Source of the DNA: Deltaproteobacteria bacterium | GTDB taxonomy: Bacteria > Myxococcota > Polyangia > Polyangiales > B10-G4 | Length of the DNA: 8,037 bases | Direction of reading: 5' to 3' | Assembly (NCBI GenBank): GCA_019312705.1 | Contig: JAFDCW010000157.1 | Coordinates: 1 to 8,037, forward strand | Part shown: one piece after another, positions 1-6,079 of the stretch | How positions within the stretch are numbered: the stretch's first letter is position 1 | How the letters are laid out: each line of letters begins with the position of its first letter | Translations under genes and position numbers: made by a program | Notes under the pieces: model-generated | The model's input: the letters and a program-made list of their open reading frames with translations, nothing else | What the model was told of the DNA's origin: nothing | The model's database searches: none

Positions 1-1041
1 GAGAGCGCGCTTCGGCACGCGCAGCTTGATGAACTCGACGAAGCGCCGAAAATCCACGTGGGTTTTCTCTGCGGGCGCGTCGTAGAGCGCCTCGAGGATG
101 CGCCGGTACTGCACCGAGCCCCGCCCAGGCGGAACGAAGCGGCGTACGACGTCCGAAAAGACGACGACTCCCACGCGATCACCTTTCTGCAAGGCCACCC
201 ACGCGACGAGGAGGGCGGCGTTGATGGCGTGGTCCAGCTTGCTGATCGCAGCGCGGTCTCCGTCGGCGGTCAGGCGGGTCGCCATCATGCGCCCTGCGTC
301 GACGGCGATGATGACCTGCTGGCTGCGCTCCTGGCGGTAAACACGAGTCACCGGGCGCTGACGCTTTGCCGTCGACTTCCAGTCGACGTCGCGGAACGAG
401 TCGCCGCCGGCGTATTCACGCAACTGCTCGAACTCCCCACCCCCGCCCGATCGCCGTATCTGCCGGAATCCCACCTGGCGAAGGTCTCCGAGGCGGGCTG
501 CGAGGTCGTAGCGGCGCGGCCCGAGGACGTTGGGGTAGACGCGCACGTCCTCTTCGGCGGAGGTGGTGACGATCGCCGCGCCGAGGCGCGCCCGGCCCAT
601 CACGCGCACATGCAGATCACCGAAGGAGGCCCGTCCCCGAGCCGGTGGTACGACCGCATAGCAGACCTCCCGGCGAGCGTGGGGCGGGAGAGTGACCGCC
701 AACTCTTTGGGCTCGGCGACCCAGCCAGCGGGCAGGTCGTCCCGAACCACCACCTTCACCGTGCGCGCGGTCGGGTTCTCGAGGTGAATGGTGATCTCGT
801 TTCGGGTGCCAAGCATCAGGCGCCCGTCGATCTCCCGGCGCACGACGGGCGCATCACGGCGCAGACCCCGCCCCTCGAGGAAGGCGCCGAGAACCAGCGC
901 CGCGTCGTAGACCGCGGCCGTCGCGAGGCCGAGGCCCGTGCCGGCGTCGAGGAAGGCCACCGGTAAGCCGAGGGCAGCCAGCGCCGGCAAGCGCCCCCCG
1001 AACACCCATCGCGCTTCTTTCGACGAGCGCGCTTCTTTCAA
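1..1041 (-). CDS. DUF58 (VWA-like) protein, 3' end cut by window edge
   Basis: The frame is open for 347 codons from a TTG at 1041 to the left edge, so the C-terminus is missing. DUF58 proteins are often around 400 residues or more. Visible layout: hydrophobic helices at about residues 18-31 and 36-55; a beta-rich middle (about 60-165); the DUF58 signature [12 protein letters not shown] at 216-227; then VYRQE and a VWA-like strand ending DAGRMM at 248-253. The MIDAS serines of a true VWA domain (DxSxS) are replaced by Gly and Met, as is common in DUF58. The start is chosen because TTG overlaps the MoxR stop as TTGA and has GGAGG 7 nt upstream; the ATG at 1009 is in another frame. It is the probable client or partner of the MoxR ATPase encoded just upstream. 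The family is secure; the substrate is unknown. Confidence 0.93.
   Translation of the reverse strand, partial: MKEARSSKEARWVFGGRLPALAALGLPVAFLDAGTGLGLATAAVYDAALVLGAFLEGRGLRRDAPVVRREIDGRLMLGTRNEITIHLENPTARTVKVVVRDDLPAGWVAEPKELAVTLPPHARREVCYAVVPPARGRASFGDLHVRVMGRARLGAAIVTTSAEEDVRVYPNVLGPRRYDLAARLGDLRQVGFRQIRRSGGGGEFEQLREYAGGDSFRDVDWKSTAKRQRPVTRVYRQERSQQVIIAVDAGRMMATRLTADGDRAAISKLDHAINAALLVAWVALQKGDRVGVVVFSDVVRRFVPPGRGSVQYRRILEALYDAPAEKTHVDFRRFVEFIKLRVPKRAL
1010..1039 (-). repeat. 12-bp direct repeat at the MoxR/DUF58 junction
   Basis: The plus-strand sequence CGCGCTTCTTTC occurs at 1010-1021 and again at 1028-1039, a period of 18 bp. It encodes a doubled KEAR (residues 2-5 and 8-11) at the N-terminus of the DUF58 protein. 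It looks like a short local duplication of an 18-bp unit, either slippage or a small insertion in the cytosolic tail. Confidence 0.8.
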
Positions 1042-2099
1042 CGGGGGACCTCCACCGTTCGCGCGATACGGTCCATGACTTGGTCTGCGCCCATGCCGTC
1101 GAGTTCGACCTCGGGGGCGAGGATCAGTCGGTGGCAGACGACCGACGGCAGCACACGAACGACGTCGTCGGGGGTGACGAAGGCGCGGCCCTCGAGGCCG
1201 GCGACGCATCGGGACGCGACCATCAAGTGGATGCCAGCCCGGGGTCCGGCGCCGAGGAGGATCATCGGAGAGCTGCGCGTCGCTCGCACCAGATCTCGGA
1301 TGTAGGCGCGGACCTGGGCCTCGACGCGGACCCGGGAGGCGATGGCCCGAGCCCGGTGAACGGCCTCGCGGGTGGCCACGGGCTGGATGCCGGCGCCGAC
1401 GACGTCGACCGAGCCGACGCCGGCGACCCCCCCGATGAGGATGCGGTCCTCTTCCTCCTGGCTGGGGTAGCCGACCTGAATCTTGAGTAGAAAGCGGTCG
1501 AGCTGCGCCTCGGGCAAGGGATAGGTGCCCTCCTGTTCGACGGGGTTCTGGGTGGCGAAGACGGTGAAGTCCTGGCTCAGAGGGTGGCGCGTCCCGTCGA
1601 TGGAAACCTGCCGCTCCTGCATGGCCTCGAGGAGCGCACTCTGGGTCTTGGCCGGGGCGCGGTTGATCTCATCGGCGAGGAGCAGCTCGGTGAAGATGGG
1701 GCCCTGGGTCAGGCGGAACTTCCCGTTCGACAGGTCGAAGATGTTGGTGCCGATGACGTCCGAAGGCATCAGGTCGGGGGTGAACTGAATGCGCCCGAAG
1801 TCGAGGCCGAGGGCCGCCGCGACGGCGCGCACCATGAGCGTCTTGGCCGTACCGGGAACGCCCTCGAGGAGCACGTGGCCCTGAGCCATGAGCGCGACCA
1901 GGAGCCCTTCGAGGGCATCGTCCTGGCCCACGACGATCTTGCGCACTTCGCCGAGGACCGCATCGCGGAGGACGCGGAGTTCGCCCACGTCTGGAGCACC
2001 TTGCGGGTCCTGCGCGTCTTGGTGCTCTTGGCTCTCTTGGCTCTCTTGGCCATCTACGGCCGGTGCCCCCGCGCCTGGTGCCATCTCCCCTGTGCTCAT
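1038..2099 (-). CDS. MoxR-family AAA+ ATPase
   Basis: Cytosolic ATPase of the AAA_3/MoxR family (353 aa). These are chaperone-like motors that mature or remodel complexes containing VWA proteins, MoxR and RavA-ViaA being the named examples. Motifs seen: VVGQ at 56-59, Walker A GVPGTAKT at 80-87, the MoxR-typical [14 protein letters not shown] at 104-117, Walker B ADEINR at 142-147, [17 protein letters not shown] (146-162), sensor 1 ATQNP at 182-186, LPEAQLDRF at 195-203, and sensor 2 GAGPRAG at 283-289. All catalytic residues are present, so it should be active. The first 37 residues are low-complexity Gln/Glu/Ser and not part of the fold. The ATG at 2099 overlaps the DUF4350 stop (ATGA), with GGAG 6 nt upstream. 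The DUF58 gene follows by TTGA overlap, so the ATPase and its putative partner are translationally coupled. The protein substrate cannot be read from the sequence. Confidence 0.97.
   Translation of the reverse strand: MSTGEMAPGAGAPAVDGQESQESQEHQDAQDPQGAPDVGELRVLRDAVLGEVRKIVVGQDDALEGLLVALMAQGHVLLEGVPGTAKTLMVRAVAAALGLDFGRIQFTPDLMPSDVIGTNIFDLSNGKFRLTQGPIFTELLLADEINRAPAKTQSALLEAMQERQVSIDGTRHPLSQDFTVFATQNPVEQEGTYPLPEAQLDRFLLKIQVGYPSQEEEDRILIGGVAGVGSVDVVGAGIQPVATREAVHRARAIASRVRVEAQVRAYIRDLVRATRSSPMILLGAGPRAGIHLMVASRCVAGLEGRAFVTPDDVVRVLPSVVCHRLILAPEVELDGMGADQVMDRIARTVEVPR
1049..1053 (-). promoter_or_regulatory. Shine-Dalgarno GGAGG that fixes the TTG start of the DUF58 gene
   Basis: GGAGG on the minus strand lies 7 nt before TTG (1041-1039), inside the last codons of the MoxR gene. 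The TTG shares two bases with the MoxR TGA. This is the usual geometry of translational coupling, and it explains how the frame can begin without ATG or GTG. Confidence 0.7.
1998..2048 (-). repeat. Low-complexity Gln/Glu/Ser tract in the MoxR N-terminal tail
   Basis: Residues 18-34 of the MoxR protein are built from Gln-Glu-Ser/His/Asp triplets ([10 protein letters not shown] and onward). The first units are near-identical 9-bp repeats in the DNA (CTCTTGGCT on the plus strand). This is a disordered, acidic tail ahead of the AAA+ fold and a likely site of length variation between strains. Confidence 0.7.
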
Positions 2100-3403
2100 G
2101 GGTCTCTCCGTTCCTTCGTGGTGGCACGGGCGACGAGCCCGTCAATCTCTTGCATGTTTTCGACGAGTCCCCGGGCCGAGACTTTCTCGACGTGGGTAAG
2201 CTCGGCGATGCGCGCCACGGCGCGCGCTGCGTCGCCATGGCCACGCTCGTCGAGCTCCTCACTGAGGCGGACGGGATCAACGCTCGGCGCGTGGTGGTGG
2301 GCGGCGACGTCGGCGATGCCTTGGCGGGCGACCAGGGCGAGGGCCGCCGCGGCGTCCCCGGTCCGGCGGTAGAGCGACCCCACCCCTTCGATGAACGACG
2401 CCGTTCCAGGGGGGATCGGAGGAGCAGCGGACTCGTGGCGACCGAATCGCACGCCGAGGCCCAGCAGCAACACGCCGACGACGAAGAGCAGCTGAAGGGC
2501 CGCGGGGGCGCCGCCAATCTCGCGTACGTAGCGGGCCAGGGACCGGCGCTCGCCGACGCCGAGGTGATACTCGTCGAAGATCACCGGACCTTCTGGGGCG
2601 AATGCCTCGGCGAGGCGCGCGAAGACCACGGCGCCGTCTGCTTCGAGGAGGGCACCGTTCTCGAAGAGGCTCGCGCTCGAGAGTACGACGATGGCGCCGG
2701 CGCCGCGGCGAACGACGACGCCGTTGGGTACCTCGGGTTTGCCCGACGCGAGGAACACCTCGGCGTCGGACGGTCCATGAATCGTGCCCGGGGCGTCGAG
2801 GTGGATCGGCCCGACCCCGGACAGCACTCCTCGCGGTGACGTGACCACCGCAACGGCTTTCCCGTCTTCCCCGGCGAGGCGGGCGAGGACGGCGTCGGGG
2901 TCGTCGGCGAACCCGTCGACCAGCTCTTGGGGGTCCTGCTCTTCGCCCCGGTCGGCGGCGGCGAGGGCTTCGGCGAGGCTGCCGAGGGGGGTGCAGTCGG
3001 CGGCGCCGGTCAGGGTGACACCCGCGCCATCCCACAGATAGTCAGGCGCCCCGGCGACGAGCAGCACGCCCCCGCCGTCGATCCAGGTGAGCAGGCTCTC
3101 GCGTTCGTAGCGCGAGACCGGCCGGCTCGGCATTTGATCGCAGCCGCCCACGGCGACCAGCATGCCGCTCGGCGGCAGTTCGATGAGGTCCCGGGCCCAC
3201 CGCGTCGGTGAGAGCCCGGCCCCTCGGGCGTAGAGGTAGAGCGCTTTTGCGCCCTGGGGCCCCGCCCCGTAGGTCGAGAAGGGCACGGCGTAGCGACCGC
3301 GGGCGGCGACCCGCTGGCATACGATGCCGCCGAGGCCGAGGCCGACGAGGACCAGGCCCACGATTCCCGCGCGCATGAGCGGCCGCGTCACGGCACGGCT
3401 CAC
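2096..3403 (-). CDS. DUF4350 domain membrane protein
   Basis: Membrane protein of 435 aa. One helix lies near the N-terminus (about 11-29) and one at about 300-320. Between them is a large domain, probably extracytoplasmic, carrying DUF4350 features: an S-x-x-G-x-x-P-x-G-A-K-A-L-Y segment (43-56), a [12 protein letters not shown] strand-turn (107-118), [10 protein letters not shown] followed by [11 protein letters not shown] (234-256), and FDEYHLG at 276-282. The C-terminal tail carries [12 protein letters not shown] (343-354), as in other DUF4350 proteins, and ends in a charged cytosolic segment. Residues about 120-235 look like an insertion relative to compact members. The GTG start at 3403 overlaps the DUF4129 stop (GTGA) and has GGGAG 7 nt upstream; the ATG at codon 10 would cut into the leader. 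DUF4350 has no assigned reaction; its place before moxR/DUF58 is the recurrent context of the family. Confidence 0.9.
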   Translation of the reverse strand: MSRAVTRPLMRAGIVGLVLVGLGLGGIVCQRVAARGRYAVPFSTYGAGPQGAKALYLYARGAGLSPTRWARDLIELPPSGMLVAVGGCDQMPSRPVSRYERESLLTWIDGGGVLLVAGAPDYLWDGAGVTLTGAADCTPLGSLAEALAAADRGEEQDPQELVDGFADDPDAVLARLAGEDGKAVAVVTSPRGVLSGVGPIHLDAPGTIHGPSDAEVFLASGKPEVPNGVVVRRGAGAIVVLSSASLFENGALLEADGAVVFARLAEAFAPEGPVIFDEYHLGVGERRSLARYVREIGGAPAALQLLFVVGVLLLGLGVRFGRHESAAPPIPPGTASFIEGVGSLYRRTGDAAAALALVARQGIADVAAHHHAPSVDPVRLSEELDERGHGDAARAVARIAELTHVEKVSARGLVENMQEIDGLVARATTKERRDP

Positions 3404-5061
3404 GGGACGTCTCCCGGAGCGACGATCCGGTCAGCGAGGGCTCGACACTCGTCATAGTCCAGCCGGGTCGTCTGCTCGTCGCCGTACCACTTGTGGTCGA
3501 AGAGCCGAGTGAAGCGTGAAAAGTCACCCCGCCGCGCATCTTGCGGGAGCTGGCGCAGGTAGTGCCAGTTGGTCCTCGCGGGGTCGAAGGTGATGAGGCG
3601 GCGACGGTCGAGGGCGACGAGGGTCGCGAGGTAGAGTGATCGGAGCGCTTGTCGGAATCGGCCGGCGGCGGCGAGGCCCGCCGCGTCGTCGAGGTGGGCT
3701 TCGGGGGGTCGCTCGCGAGGGTCGACGCTTCCCTCATCGGTGGGCCCCGGGACCACGGCCTTCTTCGGAACGGTCCGCCAGCTGACGAAGAGGTAGGCAA
3801 CGACGATGAGCAGCAGAGCGGCTCCGGCAATGAGGAAGAGCTCCATCGGCGGCATCGGCAACGCGAAGCCCGAGCCCAGATCGATGTCTGCATCGGGCTG
3901 CTGGTTCGCGAGCCAGTCGAGGAGCTGGGCGATCAGCCGACCAAAGTCCCGTCCCTCGGGGTCCTCGAGTTCGATGAACTCGGGGCGGGCGAGGATTTCT
4001 CGTGCCTGTCCCCGCACCTCTGAGTCGCGTTGGAGGTCTGACGCCGCCCCTGGGCCCGAAACCCCCTGGATCTGGGCAGAGGCGACGAGCGCCGGCGAGA
4101 GCGGAGCCGCCAAACACGCCACGAAGATCAACGCCGCGATGCCTCCGGTCGCAGCAGAAGGTCCTGGCGGTCCTCCTTGCCGTCCTCCTGGCCGCCCTCC
4201 CGGCCGTCCTCCTGGCCCGGCCCGCCCTGCGGCGGCGGCGACCGCGTCGTCGATGGCGGCCGCGAGGTCGAGGCCCCGGCGCCGTACGCGGACGTCTACG
4301 TAGGCGAAGGCGGCGAGAGAGATCCGGAGGGGCTCGAAGGCGATGAACGCCGAGGTGAGAATCGTCGCGCCGACGAGGGGGTTCCGGAGCGACATGAAGG
4401 CGTCGAGGGACGCGAAGTCGATGCCCAAGAGCGAGCGCAGGAGGAGGAGGCCGACGGCGACGAAGGCGTAAATGTTCAGGGCGAGGACGGCGGTGCCGGC
4501 GAGCAGCAGGGCCTCGATGAGCAGCCCCTGGACGCGACGTCCGCCGTTGTCTCCGGCGGCTGCCAAGAACACGGGAACGCCCCCCGCGTCGCTCGTCGCG
4601 GCACTCGCGATCCACGACGGGGCCAGGACGCCCCGAAAGACGAGGACCGGCAGGACGAAGAATACGAGCCCCGGCCAGATGGCATTCGCCCCGGCAAAGA
4701 GAAAGAGATAGACGAAGAGACCCACTCCGGCGACCGACGCGGTACGGACGACATCGACGGGCTGTCCACCGTCCGCCGCGAGAGGAAGCGTGGGCCAGAG
4801 GGCGACGATGGCGCGACGGGCGGCACGGGCCCCGAGGAGGGCGCGCCCCCAAAAACCGAGAACCAGCAGGAAGGCCAGGAGCGGCCGAAACGAGCGCACG
4901 CCCTCGACGCGCTCGAGGTAGAACGCGAAGAGCACGGGCAGCGTCGCCACGAGGCCTCCGACCATCGCCGGCATCGCTGCCCCGAGGCCCCCCTGGCGCA
5001 GCGCCGCGAGTGACGCGTCCAACGCTCCGATCGGGCCCTCCGCTCGCAGATCCCGCCGCAC
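3400..5061 (-). CDS. Polytopic membrane protein with C-terminal DUF4129 domain
   Basis: Protein of 553 aa in two parts. Residues 1-275 are a multi-helix membrane block (helices near 30-48, 58-76, 108-143, 179-208, 229-250) ending in a YVDVRVRRRGLDL motif (254-266), typical of bacterial polytopic membrane domains of the GPDPase-membrane/DUF975 type (recalled, not searched). A Gly-Pro-Arg linker follows (281-304). The second part has a signal-like helix (306-329, ending VASAQ), an extracytoplasmic stretch, a helix at about 406-427, and a cytosolic DUF4129 domain (about 465-545) with FRQALRSLYLATLVALDR and, later, RLFDHKWYGDEQT. GTG at 5061 is the start: GGAGG lies 5 nt upstream, the preceding stop is one base away, and the nearby ATGs (5066, 5063) are out of frame. 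It is probably the membrane anchor of the MoxR/DUF58 assembly. The fusion is unusual; function is unknown. Confidence 0.9.
   Translation of the reverse strand: MRRDLRAEGPIGALDASLAALRQGGLGAAMPAMVGGLVATLPVLFAFYLERVEGVRSFRPLLAFLLVLGFWGRALLGARAARRAIVALWPTLPLAADGGQPVDVVRTASVAGVGLFVYLFLFAGANAIWPGLVFFVLPVLVFRGVLAPSWIASAATSDAGGVPVFLAAAGDNGGRRVQGLLIEALLLAGTAVLALNIYAFVAVGLLLLRSLLGIDFASLDAFMSLRNPLVGATILTSAFIAFEPLRISLAAFAYVDVRVRRRGLDLAAAIDDAVAAAAGRAGPGGRPGGRPGGRQGGPPGPSAATGGIAALIFVACLAAPLSPALVASAQIQGVSGPGAASDLQRDSEVRGQAREILARPEFIELEDPEGRDFGRLIAQLLDWLANQQPDADIDLGSGFALPMPPMELFLIAGAALLLIVVAYLFVSWRTVPKKAVVPGPTDEGSVDPRERPPEAHLDDAAGLAAAGRFRQALRSLYLATLVALDRRRLITFDPARTNWHYLRQLPQDARRGDFSRFTRLFDHKWYGDEQTTRLDYDECRALADRIVAPGDVP
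4129..4146 (-). promoter_or_regulatory. Possible internal translation start in the DUF4129 gene
   Basis: Just after the linker, GGAGG (4146-4142) lies 10 nt before an in-frame TTG (4131-4129, codon 311). A product from this start would begin with a hydrophobic segment ending in VASAQ, which looks like a complete signal peptide, followed by the whole DUF4129 half (243 aa). GGAGG is common by chance in GC-rich Gly codons, so this is only a candidate. Confidence 0.25.
4150..4221 (-). repeat. 12-bp tandem repeats encoding a GGRP linker
   Basis: Residues 281-304 of the DUF4129 protein are a Gly/Pro/Arg linker. The coding strand holds about four degenerate copies of CCAGGAGGACGG (Pro-Gly-Gly-Arg). 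It separates the N-terminal membrane block from the signal-peptide-like helix of the DUF4129 half, so it marks a domain, and perhaps fusion, boundary. Several units contain GGAGG, an anti-Shine-Dalgarno-binding sequence inside a coding region. Confidence 0.8.
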
Positions 5062-5062
5062 A

Positions 5063-5344
5063 TCATCCTCCCGGGAAGACGACCTCTACGAGGCCCCAGG
5101 CCAAGAGGGTCAAGAGGGTGAGCCAGGCCATCGCGAAGGCCGGGGCGAGGGCCCGAGGCACGACGACGGACGCGCCAGCGCCTGCGGGTTTTTCTGCGTC
5201 GGCCAGGCGGGCCAGGCAGGTGACGCAGTAGTTGATGCCGTCGACCCGGGTGACGCACTCGCTGCACATCTGGCCGCGGCACTTCACGCAGACCCCAATT
5301 GCCTCCCGCCGGGGGTGATTCAGGCATGTTGCGGCGAGGTCCAC
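5063..5344 (-). CDS. Small B-box-type zinc-finger membrane protein
   Basis: Protein of 93 aa, first gene of the minus-strand operon. Its N-terminal half has the metal-ligand pattern C7-x2-H10-x8-C19-x2-C22-x4-C27-x2-C30-x9-C40-x2-C43, eight ligands fitting two zinc ions, as in bacterial B-box-like domains. A linker of Ala/Gly/Pro follows, then one membrane helix (about 67-88), giving a tail-anchored protein with a cytosolic finger. GTG at 5344 is the farthest possible start, because an in-frame TGA lies 15 nt upstream (5361-5359); the next internal ATG would lose C7, H10, C19 and C22. No strong ribosome-binding site is visible. Its stop lies one base before the GTG of the DUF4129 gene, so the two are co-translated. 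Bacterial B-box fingers are thought to mediate protein contacts; here it probably recruits or regulates something at the membrane with its operon partners. No specific role is established. Confidence 0.88.
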   Translation of the reverse strand: MDLAATCLNHPRREAIGVCVKCRGQMCSECVTRVDGINYCVTCLARLADAEKPAGAGASVVVPRALAPAFAMAWLTLLTLLAWGLVEVVFPGG

Positions 5345-5366
5345 GAAGCTCTTGTATCATCGGGAG
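5345..5366. promoter_or_regulatory. Very short divergent start region with facing -10-like hexamers
   Basis: The only space between the divergent B-box and amidotransferase starts. On the plus strand TATCAT (5355-5360) matches the sigma-70 -10 consensus at 5 of 6 bases and lies 6 nt before GTG 5367. On the minus strand TACAAG (5356-5351) matches at 4 of 6 and lies 6 nt before GTG 5344. Neither has a convincing -35 at normal spacing (TTGCGG at 5329-5334 would need a 20-bp spacer). If real, both messages would be leaderless or nearly so, and the promoters would overlap. Confidence 0.3.
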
Positions 5367-6077
5367 GTGGGGCGCCGCATCGTCATCCTCAAGACCGGCT
5401 CGAGCTTCGAGGAACTCGCCCGTGAGCGCGGGGACTACGAAGACTGGATCGCGGCGGGCCTCGGCGTCGGCCGGGCCGGCGTCCGGGTCGTCAACGCCGA
5501 AGCCGGAGAGGCGCTGCCCCCGCTCGCCGAGATCGGCGCCCTCATCGTGACCGGCTCCGCCGCGATGGTGACGGACCGCCCTCCGTGGAGCGTGCGCTCG
5601 GCGGAGCTGCTCGCCGACGTCGTCCGGTCCGGCCGGCCAACCCTCGCGATCTGCTACGGACACCAATTGCTCGCCGATGCGCTCGGTGGCCACGTTGGCG
5701 ACAACCCGAAGGGGCGCCAGGTGGGAACGATCGAGGTCACGCTGACCGCCGCAGGCATCGCTGATCCCCTGCTCGGGCCGGCGAGCCCGCGGTCGCGATT
5801 TCAGGCGAGCCACGTGCAGGCGGTACTGACCCTGCCCCCCGGTGCGGTCCACCTCGCCACGAGCCCCCGGGACGACAACCACGTCTATCGCATCGGCCCC
5901 CGCGCCTGGTCGGTGCAGTTCCATCCGGAATTCGATGCGGCGGTGAGTCGCGCCTACATTGAACGCCGGCGATTCATCTTTCGCGACGAGGGCCACGACC
6001 CGGACGCGCTGCTCGACGACCTACGGGAAACCCCCGCCGGCCCATCCCTGCTCGAGCGTTTCGCCGGGCTAGTGTGA
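5367..6077 (+). CDS. Class I glutamine amidotransferase (GMP synthase-like, stand-alone)
   Basis: Stand-alone glutaminase-type domain, 236 aa from GTG 5367. The protein begins MGRRIVILKTG, the first beta strand. An oxyanion-loop segment, VTGSAAMVTD, lies at 61-70. The nucleophile elbow AICYGHQ is at 94-100, with catalytic C96, and QFHPEF (184-189) supplies His186 and Glu188, so the triad is complete. The fold hydrolyses glutamine to glutamate and ammonia. No ATP-pyrophosphatase synthase domain follows, so it is not GuaA; it belongs to the GuaA-like family that includes gamma-glutamyl peptide or polyamine hydrolases and uncharacterised members. The substrate cannot be assigned. TTG 5352 is an alternative in-frame start (241 aa), with GAGG 12 nt upstream. 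GTG is preferred because -10-like TATCAT lies 6 nt before it, but this is not settled. It is the only plus-strand gene, between two opposing operons. Confidence 0.92.
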   Translation: MGRRIVILKTGSSFEELARERGDYEDWIAAGLGVGRAGVRVVNAEAGEALPPLAEIGALIVTGSAAMVTDRPPWSVRSAELLADVVRSGRPTLAICYGHQLLADALGGHVGDNPKGRQVGTIEVTLTAAGIADPLLGPASPRSRFQASHVQAVLTLPPGAVHLATSPRDDNHVYRIGPRAWSVQFHPEFDAAVSRAYIERRRFIFRDEGHDPDALLDDLRETPAGPSLLERFAGLV

Positions 6078-6079
6078 CC

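Noticed and set aside
58..966. Open plus-strand frame of 302 codons
   Set aside because: It lies antisense to the DUF58 frame, whose signature motifs are clear. Long antisense frames are normal at this GC content, and its translation shows no domain.
1669..2517. 282-codon minus-strand frame across the DUF4350/MoxR junction
   Set aside because: It is out of frame with both recognised proteins, rich in Arg/Pro, and has no motif.
3734..4852. Arg-rich 372-codon minus-strand frame inside the DUF4129 gene
   Set aside because: It is a frame-shifted shadow of GC-rich codons; the true frame has membrane helices and the DUF4129 domain.
4476..5996. Open minus-strand frame of 506 codons spanning three genes
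   Set aside because: It crosses the B-box, amidotransferase and DUF4129 genes out of frame and turns Arg/Ser/Cys-rich without motifs. It is a composition artefact.
5367..6077. GMP synthase (guaA)
   Set aside because: Only the glutaminase domain is present; the ATP-pyrophosphatase and dimerisation domains are absent and the gene ends cleanly with TGA.
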